Origin: CAUPWF01 sp964367685
GTDB lineage: Bacteria > Bacillota > Clostridia > Lachnospirales > Lachnospiraceae
Assembly (NCBI GenBank): GCA_964367685.1
Contig: CAYIYM010000006.1
Location: 1 to 64,000, forward strand
Length of the DNA: 64,000 bases
Reading direction: 5' to 3'
The notes below the pieces were generated by a model. It had not been told where the DNA came from. It made no database searches and saw nothing but the letters and a program-made list of their open reading frames with translations. Position numbers and translations under genes: made by a program. Positions 45,736 to 54,683 of the stretch are shown here, in pieces. The first letter of the stretch is position 1. The number at the start of each line of letters is the position of its first letter.

Positions 45736-46752
45736 TTATTTCGTTTCAATTGTTGTAAATTTTTCCGCTGCATTTTCAATTATTTCATCATCTATTGTCA
45801 CACCTAATTTCTCCGCAACAGCTTCATTGTAATATAGTTCTACTTCTGTAATTGTTTCAAATGAAATATCTGATGCTTTCTTATTTCCTTTTAGTACCTC
45901 TGCTGCCATTGCTCCTGTTTGCTTACCTAAAGAAACATAATCAATACCTTGTGCTGCTAAGCACCCAATTTTCACCTGCTCTATTTCACTTCCAAAAATC
46001 GGAATATTTTTTTCAAATGCTTTTTCTAATATAGTCGGTAATGCATTTACTACTGTGTTGTCTGTTAAATTAGTCATACAATCTACTTCTGATAAGATAT
46101 CATCTGCTGCAAGAGATACATCCGCAGATGTTGAAATCCCTTTTGTTACCAATTCAAACCCATAAGATTCAACTGCTGCTTCGTATTCAGCAATTGCAGA
46201 TACAGAATTCACCTCACTTGTTGTATAGATAATGCCTAACTTCTTAGCATCTGGTAACATTTCACGAATCATCGCTAATTGCGCATCGACTGCTAACTTA
46301 TCGCTAGTACCTGTTATTTCACCTACTGAAGTGCCATCTTCCATTGCTAGTTCAGCCGCAACTGGGTCAGTAACTGCCGTATAAATAACTGGAATTTCTT
46401 TATCCATTGCGGCATTATATGCTGTTTGTGCACTAGGTGTTGCAATTCCACAAATTAAATCCACATCATCAGTCACAAATCCATCTGCAATTTGACCCGC
46501 AATACCCATATCTGTATTAGCATTTTTATATTCTACCACTAAGTTGTCACCTTCTACAAACCCCTCTTCTTCTAACCCTAATAAAAATCCCTCTCGGCAA
46601 TTATCTAGAGATCCATGTTCTGCAAATTGAGAGATTCCTATTGTATATGTTTCTACGCCAGGTGTTGTATCAGCACTTTCCTCTCCACAACCTACTAATA
46701 AAGTTCCTACTACTACCATTGATAACAAACTCATAACTATTTTCTTTTTCAT
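45736..46752 (-). CDS. trpX: ABC transporter substrate-binding lipoprotein, TrpX-like
   Basis: The 338-residue lipoprotein has a signal peptide ending in the lipobox LVGC (acylated Cys22), then a PF04392 'ABC substrate-binding' fold with two lobes (YTIGISQFAEHGSLDN, IYTAVTDPVAAELA, LGIIYTTSEVNSVS). The family includes aromatic-amino-acid binding proteins. It is the first gene of trpXYZ and is preceded by a complete T-box leader with a TGG specifier, which points to tryptophan. The ribosome site is AGAGGAG. Confidence 0.9.
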   Translation of the reverse strand: MKKKIVMSLLSMVVVGTLLVGCGEESADTTPGVETYTIGISQFAEHGSLDNCREGFLLGLEEEGFVEGDNLVVEYKNANTDMGIAGQIADGFVTDDVDLICGIATPSAQTAYNAAMDKEIPVIYTAVTDPVAAELAMEDGTSVGEITGTSDKLAVDAQLAMIREMLPDAKKLGIIYTTSEVNSVSAIAEYEAAVESYGFELVTKGISTSADVSLAADDILSEVDCMTNLTDNTVVNALPTILEKAFEKNIPIFGSEIEQVKIGCLAAQGIDYVSLGKQTGAMAAEVLKGNKKASDISFETITEVELYYNEAVAEKLGVTIDDEIIENAAEKFTTIETK

Positions 46753-46835
46753 GTTCTGATTCTCCTCTTCTACTTTTTGAAATTGAGCAATCTATAAACG
46801 AGTATCTTGAGCCTTGATTATGAATCCCAATACAT

Positions 46836-46870
46836 AAAAAAACCGTCCCAAACCAAAGGTTTGAGACGGT
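46836..46870 (-). terminator. T-box leader terminator hairpin
   Basis: A 13-bp stem (46842-46854 with 46858-46870, one mismatch) is followed on the minus strand by eight T residues. It is mutually exclusive with the T-box antiterminator next to it. Confidence 0.9.
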
Positions 46871-47098
46871 AATATAATTCATATTATCGCGGTGCCACTC
46901 AAATTGACTAAACGTCCTCTTATAGATGTACTAGCATACATTCCTAATTGATAACGGGTTTGGTTCCCGACTTACCATACTCTAATGAAATTTCAGGCAG
47001 CCCTCAAAAGTCCATTCAACTATACGTACCATATGACATCTCACCACCTGCCACTCTCTGTAATGTAACAATATAATCTACTCTTCTTTCTCATCGGT
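46836..47098 (-). promoter_or_regulatory. T-box riboswitch, tryptophan-specific, upstream of trpXYZ
   Basis: On the minus strand the leader shows the Stem I start (GATGAGAAAGAAGAGTA), the AGAGAGTGGCAGGTGGTGAGA region, and a specifier loop GAA-TGG-A with the codon TGG at 47012-47014 (Trp). It continues with Stem II/III elements and the T-box sequence GAGTGGCACCGCG (46888-46900), then the terminator hairpin. Uncharged tRNA-Trp should stabilise the antiterminator and turn the transporter on. Confidence 0.95.
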
Positions 47099-47113
47099 TT
47101 TAAATATAATAGT

Positions 47114-47142
47114 ACTTTAACGCATTGAAGTGTTTTTGTCAA
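47114..47142 (-). promoter_or_regulatory. Promoter of the trpXYZ T-box leader
   Basis: On the minus strand, TTGACA (47137-47142) and a weaker TAAAGT (47114-47119) are separated by 17 bp, just upstream of the T-box leader. Confidence 0.6.
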
Positions 47143-47191
47143 CCTTTTTTCTAATATTTTCTAGAATTTCTAATCAATTTTTCTTAATTCG

Positions 47192-47220
47192 TTGTAGTAA
47201 GAAGAAAGATTTGCTATAAT
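47192..47220 (+). promoter_or_regulatory. upp promoter
   Basis: TTGTAG (47192-47197), 17 bp, and a perfect TATAAT (47215-47220). The promoter lies back to back with the trpXYZ promoter. An in-frame ATG at 47221 directly follows the -10 box, so it cannot be in the transcript. Confidence 0.7.
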
Positions 47221-47286
47221 ATGTTAGATATGCATCAAGCAATCAAAGACACGAAAACAAGTAATCATGTGAAAGGATTTAAATTT

Positions 47287-47919
47287 ATGAACAAGAATGT
47301 TACTATTATGGAACACCCATTAGCACAACATAAAATTACTTTATTAAGAGATAAAAAAACAGGAACTAAAGAGTTCAAGGAGCTCGTTAGTGAATTGGCA
47401 ACTCTAATTTGTTATGAAGCCACAAGAGATCTTCCACTATGTGAGATAGAAGTAGAGACACCACTTGTAGTTGCTAAGACAAAAGTAGTTGCTGGCCGCA
47501 AGTTAGCACTTGTTCCTATACTTCGTGCAGGACTTGGAATGGTTGACGGTATGCTAACTCTCGTTCCAGCTGCGAAAGTAGGACACATCGGAATGTATCG
47601 TGATGAAACTACATTTGAACCTGTAGAATATTACTGCAAGCTTCCAGAAGATATTAACGAAAGAGATATCTTTGTACTTGACCCAATGCTTGCAACTGGT
47701 GGAAGTGCATGCGATGCAATTACACAAATCAAAAAACTAGGTGGAAAACACATTAAGTTCTTATGTATTATTGCTGCTCCAGAAGGATTGGAGAAATTAA
47801 CAAAACTTCACCCTGATGTAGATGTATATATTGGTTCTCTTGATGAACGCCTAAATGAAAATGGATATATACTTCCTGGACTTGGCGATGCAGGAGATCG
47901 TATTTTCGGAACAAAATAA
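47287..47919 (+). CDS. upp: Uracil phosphoribosyltransferase
   Basis: Upp salvages uracil to UMP with PRPP. With the start at 47287 (MNKNVTIMEHP, AAAGGA upstream) the protein has 210 residues, the normal family length. The family segments are present: N-terminal MEHPLAQHKITLLRD, VPILRAGLGMVDG, and the PRPP loop LDPMLATGGSA near 130. It ends GLGDAGDRIFGTK, the usual C-terminus with the uracil-binding site. The gene is monocistronic with its own promoter and terminator. Confidence 0.97.
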   Translation: MNKNVTIMEHPLAQHKITLLRDKKTGTKEFKELVSELATLICYEATRDLPLCEIEVETPLVVAKTKVVAGRKLALVPILRAGLGMVDGMLTLVPAAKVGHIGMYRDETTFEPVEYYCKLPEDINERDIFVLDPMLATGGSACDAITQIKKLGGKHIKFLCIIAAPEGLEKLTKLHPDVDVYIGSLDERLNENGYILPGLGDAGDRIFGTK

Positions 47920-47925
47920 AACGCA

Positions 47926-47969
47926 AAAGAACGATACCTTTTTTAATCAATGGTATCGTTCTTTTTTTA
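47926..47969 (+). terminator. upp terminator
   Basis: A perfect 12-bp stem (47927-47938 with 47952-47963) is followed by a T run. It lies just before the third assembly gap. Confidence 0.88.
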
Positions 47970-47977
47970 TCTAGCTT

Positions 47978-48077
47978 NNNNNNNNNNNNNNNNNNNNNNN
48001 NNNNNNNNNNNNNNNNNNNNNNNNNNNNNNNNNNNNNNNNNNNNNNNNNNNNNNNNNNNNNNNNNNNNNNNNNNNNN
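47978..48077. other. Assembly gap of 100 N flanked by a 12-bp direct repeat
   Basis: Exactly 100 N lie between upp and the molybdoenzyme gene. The 12 bases TTTATCTAGCTT stand immediately on both sides (47966-47977 and 48078-48089), which suggests a repeat or contig overlap that was not merged. Confidence 0.93.
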
Positions 48078-48082
48078 TTTAT

Positions 48083-50299
48083 CTAGCTTTTCTTCTCGAC
48101 TTCTACTAAATTCGTGTGTTGTGGATTTCCATTTGCCAGTGGAGTAGGATGGTGGGATGTTAACACATTAATTGATCCTCCCACATCTACCCCTTCTTTA
48201 TTTGGTTGATACCAAGCACCTTGTGACAATGCAACTGTTCCTTGGCGAATGCGTTCTGTCAACTTCACTGGAGTTTCTATTTTTCCTCTTTGATTAAAGA
48301 CGTTAACAATATCATCTGAAGTTATATTTCTCTCTCTTGCATCATCTGGATGAATCCATAGTTGTTGTGGATCCAACTTTGTCATTTTTTTATTATTATC
48401 ATGTATTGAATGGCAACGACGCTTTGAATGCCAACCTATCAATTGCAATGGATAAGTTTCTATTAAATCATCTTCATGGCCTTCTTTAACTGGAATATAT
48501 CCTGGAATAGGTGGAACCACGCTTCTATAAGTCGATTCATAAATTCGTTTTGAGAAAATTTCTATTTTACCACTATCCGTTGCAAATGGCTTCCCTTCAT
48601 GAATTTGCTCCCAAAAAGCTATATGATTCTTTATTTCTGGATATCGATATACCCCCGTTTCCTTCAATTCCTCATAGGTTGGCAACTCCGGATTTTTCTC
48701 GCGTGTTCTTCGATATAAGTAACGTAAGGATTCGTCAACTGTATTGCACCCCATACTAAATGCATCCTTATAGCCTAATTTTTCAGCCAATTCAAGAATC
48801 CAATCAAATTCAAATCGACTCTCTCCTATTGGTTGAATCACTTGATTATTAAATCCAAAATAATCTCCATTTATCCATGGATTTGTAATATTTTCATTTT
48901 CAAACATAGAAGTGCCTGGAAGTACTAAATCTGAATGCATTGCACTTGCGGTCATAAATAGATCTGATGTTACAATAAATTCACATTTACTTGTGTCTGA
49001 CAAAATCTCTTTTGTTCTTCCAAGATCGCTATGCTGATTCATTAAGATATTTCCAGCAAGATTGAAAATCATCTTAATATTACTATCCAATTTGTCCATG
49101 CCTGCTACGCCATCTTGGGCATTCATCTCCGTACCTCTAAGAATTGCTTCCGTCCAAGTAAAACTTGAAATTTTCCCTTGATAGGGATTATCCACATCTG
49201 GATAGGTTGGAAAAACTGGTGTTTTCAAATAACCTGGCCCACCTGCCCATCCACCTGATTTCCCTATATTTCCTGTAAGACAAGCTAACATAATTGCTCC
49301 TCTTGTAGCTTGCTCACCTCCTGCCGTTCTTTGTACTCCATACCCTGGAATCAATGCACCTCTTTCACTTTTTCCATAAATCCTAGCCAAATCTATGATA
49401 GTATTTGCATCTATTCCTGTGATTTTTTCACCCCATTTAGGCGTTTTTTGAACACCATCTAGAGTACCCATAAGATAATCAAAGTAACTCAAAGTAACAT
49501 CTGTATTAGGAGGCATATGTTCTCGATCAAATCCTATACAAAACTCATCAATAAAATCTTTATCATATAAATTCTCTGTATAAATTACATATGCCATTGC
49601 ATCCATTAATGCTGCATCTGTAGATGGTCGAATTGGAATCCATTCTGCATCTAAGGATTGAAAAGTATCATTATAGCGTGGGTCGACTCCAATTATTTTG
49701 ATTCCTTTCTTTTTTGCTTTTCTTAAATAATAATTCAGACTTTCTCCAAATTTTGTTTCCATTGGATTATGTCCCCATAAAATTATTACATTTGCATCTA
49801 AAAGGGTATCATTGCTATTTCCAGTATATTTCGTTCCATATAAAAATGGCGTGGTATAGTTTACGCATGCTGTGCTATAGCTATTGTAGTAATCTAACAC
49901 ACCACCGTCCAAACATAATAATCTTCGTATCAATGTATTTCCACGAAGAATTCCCGTTACACCTGTGGCATAATTTACATAACGAGATCCTACACCATAG
50001 GACTCTTTTATATATATCCATTTATCGTAAATCATTTGAATAGCTTCTTCCCAAGAAATTCGCTGAAATTCACCACTCCCACGCGGTCCAACTCGCTTCA
50101 GTGGATATTGCAACCTTTGATCATTAATAAACGTATGATGGTAATTCATTCCCCGTATACAAGCTGTTAATGGAATTCCATTCTCTACATCTGATTGACG
50201 TTGTGTATCTATTTTTACAATCTTATCGTCTTCAACATGTACTTTAATAATACATTTACTTCCACAATTATTTAGTCCCATTGTTGGAATTATTTTCAT
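48083..50299 (-). CDS. Molybdopterin-dependent oxidoreductase, DMSO reductase (DmsA-like) family
   Basis: The 738-residue protein has the fold of DMSO-reductase-family catalytic subunits. Visible are the N-terminal Fe-S region (NNCGSKC with Cys12 and Cys16, then Cys47 in ACIRG), ISWEEAIQMI, a probable Mo-ligand serine Ser142 in YNSYSTA, WGHNPMETKFG, and the C-terminal MGD-binding domain. The first cysteine of the usual C-x3-C-x3-C motif is Gly8 here. No Tat signal is present, so it should be cytosolic. It has no electron-transfer or membrane subunit next to it, and lies 2 bp after an old-yellow-enzyme gene that may be its partner. The substrate is unknown. The 3' end is 5 bp from an assembly gap. 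Confidence 0.9.
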   Translation of the reverse strand: MKIIPTMGLNNCGSKCIIKVHVEDDKIVKIDTQRQSDVENGIPLTACIRGMNYHHTFINDQRLQYPLKRVGPRGSGEFQRISWEEAIQMIYDKWIYIKESYGVGSRYVNYATGVTGILRGNTLIRRLLCLDGGVLDYYNSYSTACVNYTTPFLYGTKYTGNSNDTLLDANVIILWGHNPMETKFGESLNYYLRKAKKKGIKIIGVDPRYNDTFQSLDAEWIPIRPSTDAALMDAMAYVIYTENLYDKDFIDEFCIGFDREHMPPNTDVTLSYFDYLMGTLDGVQKTPKWGEKITGIDANTIIDLARIYGKSERGALIPGYGVQRTAGGEQATRGAIMLACLTGNIGKSGGWAGGPGYLKTPVFPTYPDVDNPYQGKISSFTWTEAILRGTEMNAQDGVAGMDKLDSNIKMIFNLAGNILMNQHSDLGRTKEILSDTSKCEFIVTSDLFMTASAMHSDLVLPGTSMFENENITNPWINGDYFGFNNQVIQPIGESRFEFDWILELAEKLGYKDAFSMGCNTVDESLRYLYRRTREKNPELPTYEELKETGVYRYPEIKNHIAFWEQIHEGKPFATDSGKIEIFSKRIYESTYRSVVPPIPGYIPVKEGHEDDLIETYPLQLIGWHSKRRCHSIHDNNKKMTKLDPQQLWIHPDDARERNITSDDIVNVFNQRGKIETPVKLTERIRQGTVALSQGAWYQPNKEGVDVGGSINVLTSHHPTPLANGNPQHTNLVEVEKKS

Positions 50300-50301
50300 T
50301 T

Positions 50302-51405
50302 TTACACTCCTTGATTAAAAACCACACAATAATTACCTTCTGCCGTTCTACATTTTGAACATCTAATACACTTTACATTATCCGTTTCTCGTCGTTTCCA
50401 TTTCAGAACAAGATCTGGCTCTGTAAGTAAAGGTCTTGCAATTGCAATATACTCAATCTCTGTTTCATTAATGAGTTTCTCTATGTGGTCCACTGACTTA
50501 AAACCTCCAACTGTGATAAGTGGTATTTTAACTTCAGCACTTACTATCTCTCCAAATCGACTAAAATAACCTTCTTTTTCAATGATACAGCCATCTACCT
50601 CTGTACCTACTTTAGATGCAGCACTTCCATGAATGTTTCCTGATAATTCTATCCCATTTACACCTAGCACTTCTAATCTCCTACAGACTTGGCGAATTTC
50701 ATCGAATTTTAATCCATTCTCTAGAAAATCACTTGCTGTTAATTTCACCAAAATAGGGTATTCTCTTCCTACCTCCATACGCATTGCCAAATAGATTTCT
50801 TCTAGAAATCTTATACGATTTTCGAGAGTTCCTCCATATTGATCCTCTCTTCTATTATAGTATGGACTTAAAAATTGATTAATTAAATAACTATGAGCAC
50901 CATGAATTTCCACACCATCAAATCCACTTTCTTTCGCTCTTCTTGCCGAGGAAGCAAACGCTTTTACAATATAATTAATATCACTGATTGTCATTTCTTT
51001 TCCTACTGTTTGCGTTCCAACTTCTGGAACCACACTTGGTGCGAAAATAATACGCTCTCCAATCTGGTAATTAGTCTTAGTACCACCATAGGCAACTTGC
51101 AGTACAATTTTACTTCCATTTTGATGTATCATATCTGTCAATTCTCTATATTCTTGAATAAATGAATCATCATAAATCCCCATCATACCAGGGTTTGGTT
51201 TTTCCTCTTCTACAATATTTGCATACCCTGTTATTATCATACCAACTTCATTTTGGGATAGTTGCTTGTATACATCAAGGAGTTTATCCGTCATATGGCC
51301 CGTCTCTGTAGCTAAATTCTCCCAAGTTGCACTTCGAATAATTCGATTTTTCATTTCAAAACCTAGTCTATCTGTTTTTTCAAATATTTTTTTCTTTTTA
51401 TCCAT
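50302..51405 (-). CDS. NADH:flavin oxidoreductase, old yellow enzyme family
   Basis: The 367-residue FMN-dependent TIM-barrel oxidoreductase shows the OYE features NRIIRSATWENLA, GFDGVEIHGAHSYLINQFLSPYYNRR with the His pair, and KVDHIEKLI-type phosphate-binding strands. After the barrel it ends in a short cysteine-rich tail (CIRCSKCRTAEGNYC). This is like the start of the Fe-S region in dienoyl-CoA reductase and trimethylamine dehydrogenase, but without their C-terminal flavin/NAD domains. It is the first gene of a two-gene operon with the molybdoenzyme gene and probably supplies or accepts electrons. Confidence 0.9.
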   Translation of the reverse strand: MDKKKKIFEKTDRLGFEMKNRIIRSATWENLATETGHMTDKLLDVYKQLSQNEVGMIITGYANIVEEEKPNPGMMGIYDDSFIQEYRELTDMIHQNGSKIVLQVAYGGTKTNYQIGERIIFAPSVVPEVGTQTVGKEMTISDINYIVKAFASSARRAKESGFDGVEIHGAHSYLINQFLSPYYNRREDQYGGTLENRIRFLEEIYLAMRMEVGREYPILVKLTASDFLENGLKFDEIRQVCRRLEVLGVNGIELSGNIHGSAASKVGTEVDGCIIEKEGYFSRFGEIVSAEVKIPLITVGGFKSVDHIEKLINETEIEYIAIARPLLTEPDLVLKWKRRETDNVKCIRCSKCRTAEGNYCVVFNQGV

Positions 51406-51558
51406 CTATAACACCTCTTTATCTATTTCATATAATACTTTCATACTAACATATTATTTTATCATTGAACACGTTTTCTTTTTGTAATACACTGAGTAAA
51501 TAAGCATACTAAAAATCATCATTTAATGATTGTAAAAAGAAAACTTAGGAGTTTTATT

Positions 51559-52335
51559 ATGAGATTAGATCACTTTTTAGCTTTAACAAATATTGGAACT
51601 AAGAAAAAAGTTAAGGCACTTATCTACCAAGGAGATATTGAAATAAATCAACGACTATGTACTACACCGGCCTTTGAAATTGATGAGACACAGGATATTA
51701 TTACATGCAAAGGCATTGTACTTCATGTATGCCCTCGCTACTATCTACTAAACAAGCCTCAGAATTGTATCACCGCCCGTGAAGAGGGGAAACACACTGT
51801 ATTTGATTGTATCGATGACGATAACAAGGACTTATTTGCAGTAGGGCGTTTGGATAAAGATACCGAGGGACTTTTAATTATTACAAATGACGGACAACTA
51901 AATCATAAACTTATGAATCCGGACTATCATATCCCTAAGACATACCTGTTTCTCTGTTTAGGTATTATTACACCTACTAAAATTACACTACTTGAATCAG
52001 GCCTTGATATTGGAAATAATATCATGACTAAGCCTGCACAATTTCGTCTGATATCATCTGGTTTATACTCCGATTTAAGTGTCGAAATTGGAGTATCTAA
52101 AATGAAACGTATCAAAACGCCACCAGTTCATCAAACTGCTTTCCTAGGAGAATTAGTAATCACTGAGGGGAAAAAACATCAAGTAAAGCGTATGATGAGG
52201 GCTATAAATTGCCCTATTGTGTACCTAAAGCGAACCGCTATAGGTGGCTTAGCGATTCCTAAAGATCTTTCTATTGGTAGCGCACAATCATTAAGTACAT
52301 CTGACCTTGACTCTTGTTTCATTTACTCTAAATAA
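51559..52335 (+). CDS. rsuA: 16S rRNA pseudouridine synthase, RsuA family
   Basis: With the start at 51559 (MRLDHFLALTNIG, AGGAG upstream) the protein has 258 residues. The N-terminal S4 domain (1-60) is followed by the synthase domain with GRLDKDTEGLLI, holding the catalytic Asp, and EGKKHQVKRMMRA, the RsuA-branch motif. RsuA modifies U516 (E. coli numbering) of 16S rRNA; the precise target here is inferred. It is divergent from the OYE-molybdoenzyme operon and has no obvious operon partner. Confidence 0.9.
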   Translation: MRLDHFLALTNIGTKKKVKALIYQGDIEINQRLCTTPAFEIDETQDIITCKGIVLHVCPRYYLLNKPQNCITAREEGKHTVFDCIDDDNKDLFAVGRLDKDTEGLLIITNDGQLNHKLMNPDYHIPKTYLFLCLGIITPTKITLLESGLDIGNNIMTKPAQFRLISSGLYSDLSVEIGVSKMKRIKTPPVHQTAFLGELVITEGKKHQVKRMMRAINCPIVYLKRTAIGGLAIPKDLSIGSAQSLSTSDLDSCFIYSK

Positions 52336-52389
52336 CTCTTGCATGTAGTTTTTTTTACTACATATAGTATTTACAAATACCACTTCTTT

Positions 52390-52418
52390 TTGTTATACTA
52401 CTTCTATCGTATTATAGA
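52390..52418 (+). promoter_or_regulatory. degV promoter
   Basis: TTGTTA (52390-52395), a 17-bp spacer and TATAGA (52413-52418) lie 19 bp before the start codon, next to an AAAGGAGAG ribosome site. Confidence 0.55.
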
Positions 52419-52436
52419 CTAAAGGAGAGACTAATT

Positions 52437-53291
52437 ATGAATAAAATTGCGGTAATTGTTGATTCTGGTTGTGATATACCTGCAAAACTTGCAAGCGAAA
52501 AGGGAATGTATATCATACCACTGCGAATCAATTATAGCGACGGCGAGTATCGAGATGGTTTCGATATCACTCCAGATGAGGTATATGAATCTTTAAAGAG
52601 AGAAATTCCTAAAACTTCCTTGCCAAGCGGTGACGATATTATGGAATTATTTGATACTATACGTAAGGATGGATTTACGGATGTTATTTGCATTACCATT
52701 TCAAGTAATCTTTCTGGTACTAATAATATTTTCCGTGTAATCTCTGAGGATATTACAGATTTGAATATTCGAATTGTAGATTCAAAAAACATTGCAATTG
52801 CATCTGGTTTCCTAGGATTACTTGCTCAAGATTTGGTAAATCAAGGCTTAACACTCGATGAAATTTATGAGAAAGTAGAATCAGAAGTCAAAAATAGTCA
52901 TGTCTATTTCTGTGTTGACACATTAGAATATTTGAGAAAAGGTGGCCGTATTGGACTTGTGGCGTCCTTCTTAGCTACAAAGCTCAATCTAAAACCTGTC
53001 ATTACATGCAACGATGAAGGAATTTATTATACCGCTGCTAAAGTAAAAGGGAAGAAACAAGCGATTCGTAAATTGATTGAATTAGCCAAGGAACAAATTC
53101 AAGATGGTAAATCTTTTAACCTGTGTATGAGTAATGGTGGTGCTGGTGCAGAGTTCCAACAGTTTAAAACAATGGTTCTTGAATCCATTCCAAATGCACA
53201 TACTGTTTATGAAACAGATATTAGTCCTACACTCGGCGTACATACCGGCCCTGGTTTACTAGGGTTAGGAATTCAGATTATCGAGAAATAA
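52437..53291 (+). CDS. DegV family fatty-acid-binding protein
   Basis: The 284-residue two-domain DegV protein has IVDSGCDIP at the N-terminus, the TSLPS motif (PKTSLPSGDDIMELF), SSNLSGTNN and a C-terminal GPGLLGLG. DegV (FakB-type) proteins bind a fatty acid and, in many Firmicutes, present it to the kinase FakA for phosphorylation and entry into phospholipids. The lipid role is inferred from the family. FakA is not in this window. Confidence 0.93.
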   Translation: MNKIAVIVDSGCDIPAKLASEKGMYIIPLRINYSDGEYRDGFDITPDEVYESLKREIPKTSLPSGDDIMELFDTIRKDGFTDVICITISSNLSGTNNIFRVISEDITDLNIRIVDSKNIAIASGFLGLLAQDLVNQGLTLDEIYEKVESEVKNSHVYFCVDTLEYLRKGGRIGLVASFLATKLNLKPVITCNDEGIYYTAAKVKGKKQAIRKLIELAKEQIQDGKSFNLCMSNGGAGAEFQQFKTMVLESIPNAHTVYETDISPTLGVHTGPGLLGLGIQIIEK

Positions 53292-53318
53292 AATCTTGTT
53301 CAATAAATGGACAAAAGC

Positions 53319-53380
53319 ATAAAAAGTGGGGTGGTGATATAGATGTAATTTTTACTCTATATCACTACCCCACTTTATTT
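53319..53380. terminator. Bidirectional terminator between degV and the DUF362 gene
   Basis: A long stem of about 20 bp (53323-53342 with 53357-53376, one mismatch) has A and T flanks and lies between convergent genes. Confidence 0.88.
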
Positions 53381-53406
53381 GTTCTTTGCATATTCTATTC
53401 TTATTA

Positions 53407-54576
53407 TTATAAGCCAAAAAACTTCATCTTTTTAACTTCAATGGCCTTTACTGGGCACATTTCATGACAACAAAAACATCTAATACAATCTTTTTTTCTT
53501 ATCTTCGCTTTTTTATTCTTTATATTTATTGCATCTTTCGAACAAATTTCCGCACATTTACCACAGCCAATACATAAATCTTCTTCCACTTTTGGATAAG
53601 GAGCTATCATATCTTCTACTTTCTTGGCCATTGGCTTTAACCAATTAGGTGCAAGTGCAGCGAAATCAGTATTCCCATCATGATCTCCCACATAGCTTTC
53701 AGGTAATTTCCATTCAAAAAGCGGCTTACATAGGTTTGATTCATCATCGAGGTAGTGTAATTGAAATTCATCATCGCACAATCCCCGTTGATTTGCAGCT
53801 CTTAAATATGGCACTCGCTTTGGCGAAAGTCCCATCATATAAGCAATTGCCAAATCCATATTCAGCATATCTTCACTAGCCATTAGAATTCCGACTTCTC
53901 TTGGATCTCCGCCACCAGGGCCATTTCCTTCCATCGCCAGTATACCATCTAAGATTGCTAATTGCGGTGGCACGGTTTCTAACAAATCGATTAACATTTG
54001 ACCAAATCGCTCTTTGTCTGGAAATCTCATATGCCACTCTGATTTCTTTAATCCTGGAATAATTCCAAACATATTCTTACAAGCAGCAGTCATGCCAGTC
54101 ATAACATGTGATTTCATCTTTGGTAAATTAATAATAAAATCAGCTTCTAATACAGGAGTTAAGATCTCGAATTCTGAAACTACTCTTCCATTTGGAACTG
54201 AAATCACCTGAGATTGACATTCCATGTATAAAGAAACGCCCTCTTCCTCACAAACTGTTGTCAATCCACATCCTTGATATAAGGATTTCATCTGCTTTGG
54301 GTTATAAATACCGCCTGCAGAATCTGCAACTAAAATATGATCCTTTGACGCACCTTTTTGAATACATGCTCTTATAACACCGCGCAATACTTCTGGATGT
54401 GTTGTCACAGCATGCTCTGGTGGATGTTTAGCGAGTAAATTAGGCTTTAATAAAATTTTTGTATGTTCGTTTATTGTCTTCGTAATAGACATCTTATCAA
54501 ATAGCTCAATGATTTTTTTACAGACAATGTCTGTTTGATACGATTCCGCTTCTACAATTGCAATTTTCTTCTCCAT
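53407..54576 (-). CDS. DUF362 protein with C-terminal two-[4Fe-4S] ferredoxin domain
   Basis: The 389-residue protein has an N-terminal DUF362 domain (about 35-240: ILLKPNLLAKHPPE, ADSAGGIYNP, NLPKMKSHVMTGMTAACKNMFG, GILAMEGNGPGGGDPR). The last 55 residues hold two ferredoxin motifs (CIGCGKCAEIC, CIRCFCCHEMC), each followed by a Pro or a downstream Cys-binding pattern. The family is common in anaerobes. A redox or Fe-S assembly role is likely, but the reaction is unknown. It lies downstream of the glutamate-synthase-like gene on the same strand with a 107-bp spacer. Confidence 0.92.
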   Translation of the reverse strand: MEKKIAIVEAESYQTDIVCKKIIELFDKMSITKTINEHTKILLKPNLLAKHPPEHAVTTHPEVLRGVIRACIQKGASKDHILVADSAGGIYNPKQMKSLYQGCGLTTVCEEEGVSLYMECQSQVISVPNGRVVSEFEILTPVLEADFIINLPKMKSHVMTGMTAACKNMFGIIPGLKKSEWHMRFPDKERFGQMLIDLLETVPPQLAILDGILAMEGNGPGGGDPREVGILMASEDMLNMDLAIAYMMGLSPKRVPYLRAANQRGLCDDEFQLHYLDDESNLCKPLFEWKLPESYVGDHDGNTDFAALAPNWLKPMAKKVEDMIAPYPKVEEDLCIGCGKCAEICSKDAINIKNKKAKIRKKDCIRCFCCHEMCPVKAIEVKKMKFFGL

Positions 54577-54683
54577 ATATTCTCCTATGTTTCTCGTTCA
54601 GATAAGCTATTATACTTATATATTATATGTATTCTTGAAACAGGTATTTTACATTAAGAACAGCTATGGAATCTTCTCTTTAT

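Noticed and set aside
47221..47286. A 22-residue N-terminal extension of upp
   Set aside because: The upstream ATG begins at the base after the TATAAT box, so it is not transcribed. The start at 47287 gives the normal family length and has a ribosome site.
29797..48077. The three N runs as biological deletions or mobile insertions
   Set aside because: All are exactly 100 N, the standard for gaps of unknown size, and all sit at short or tandem repeats.
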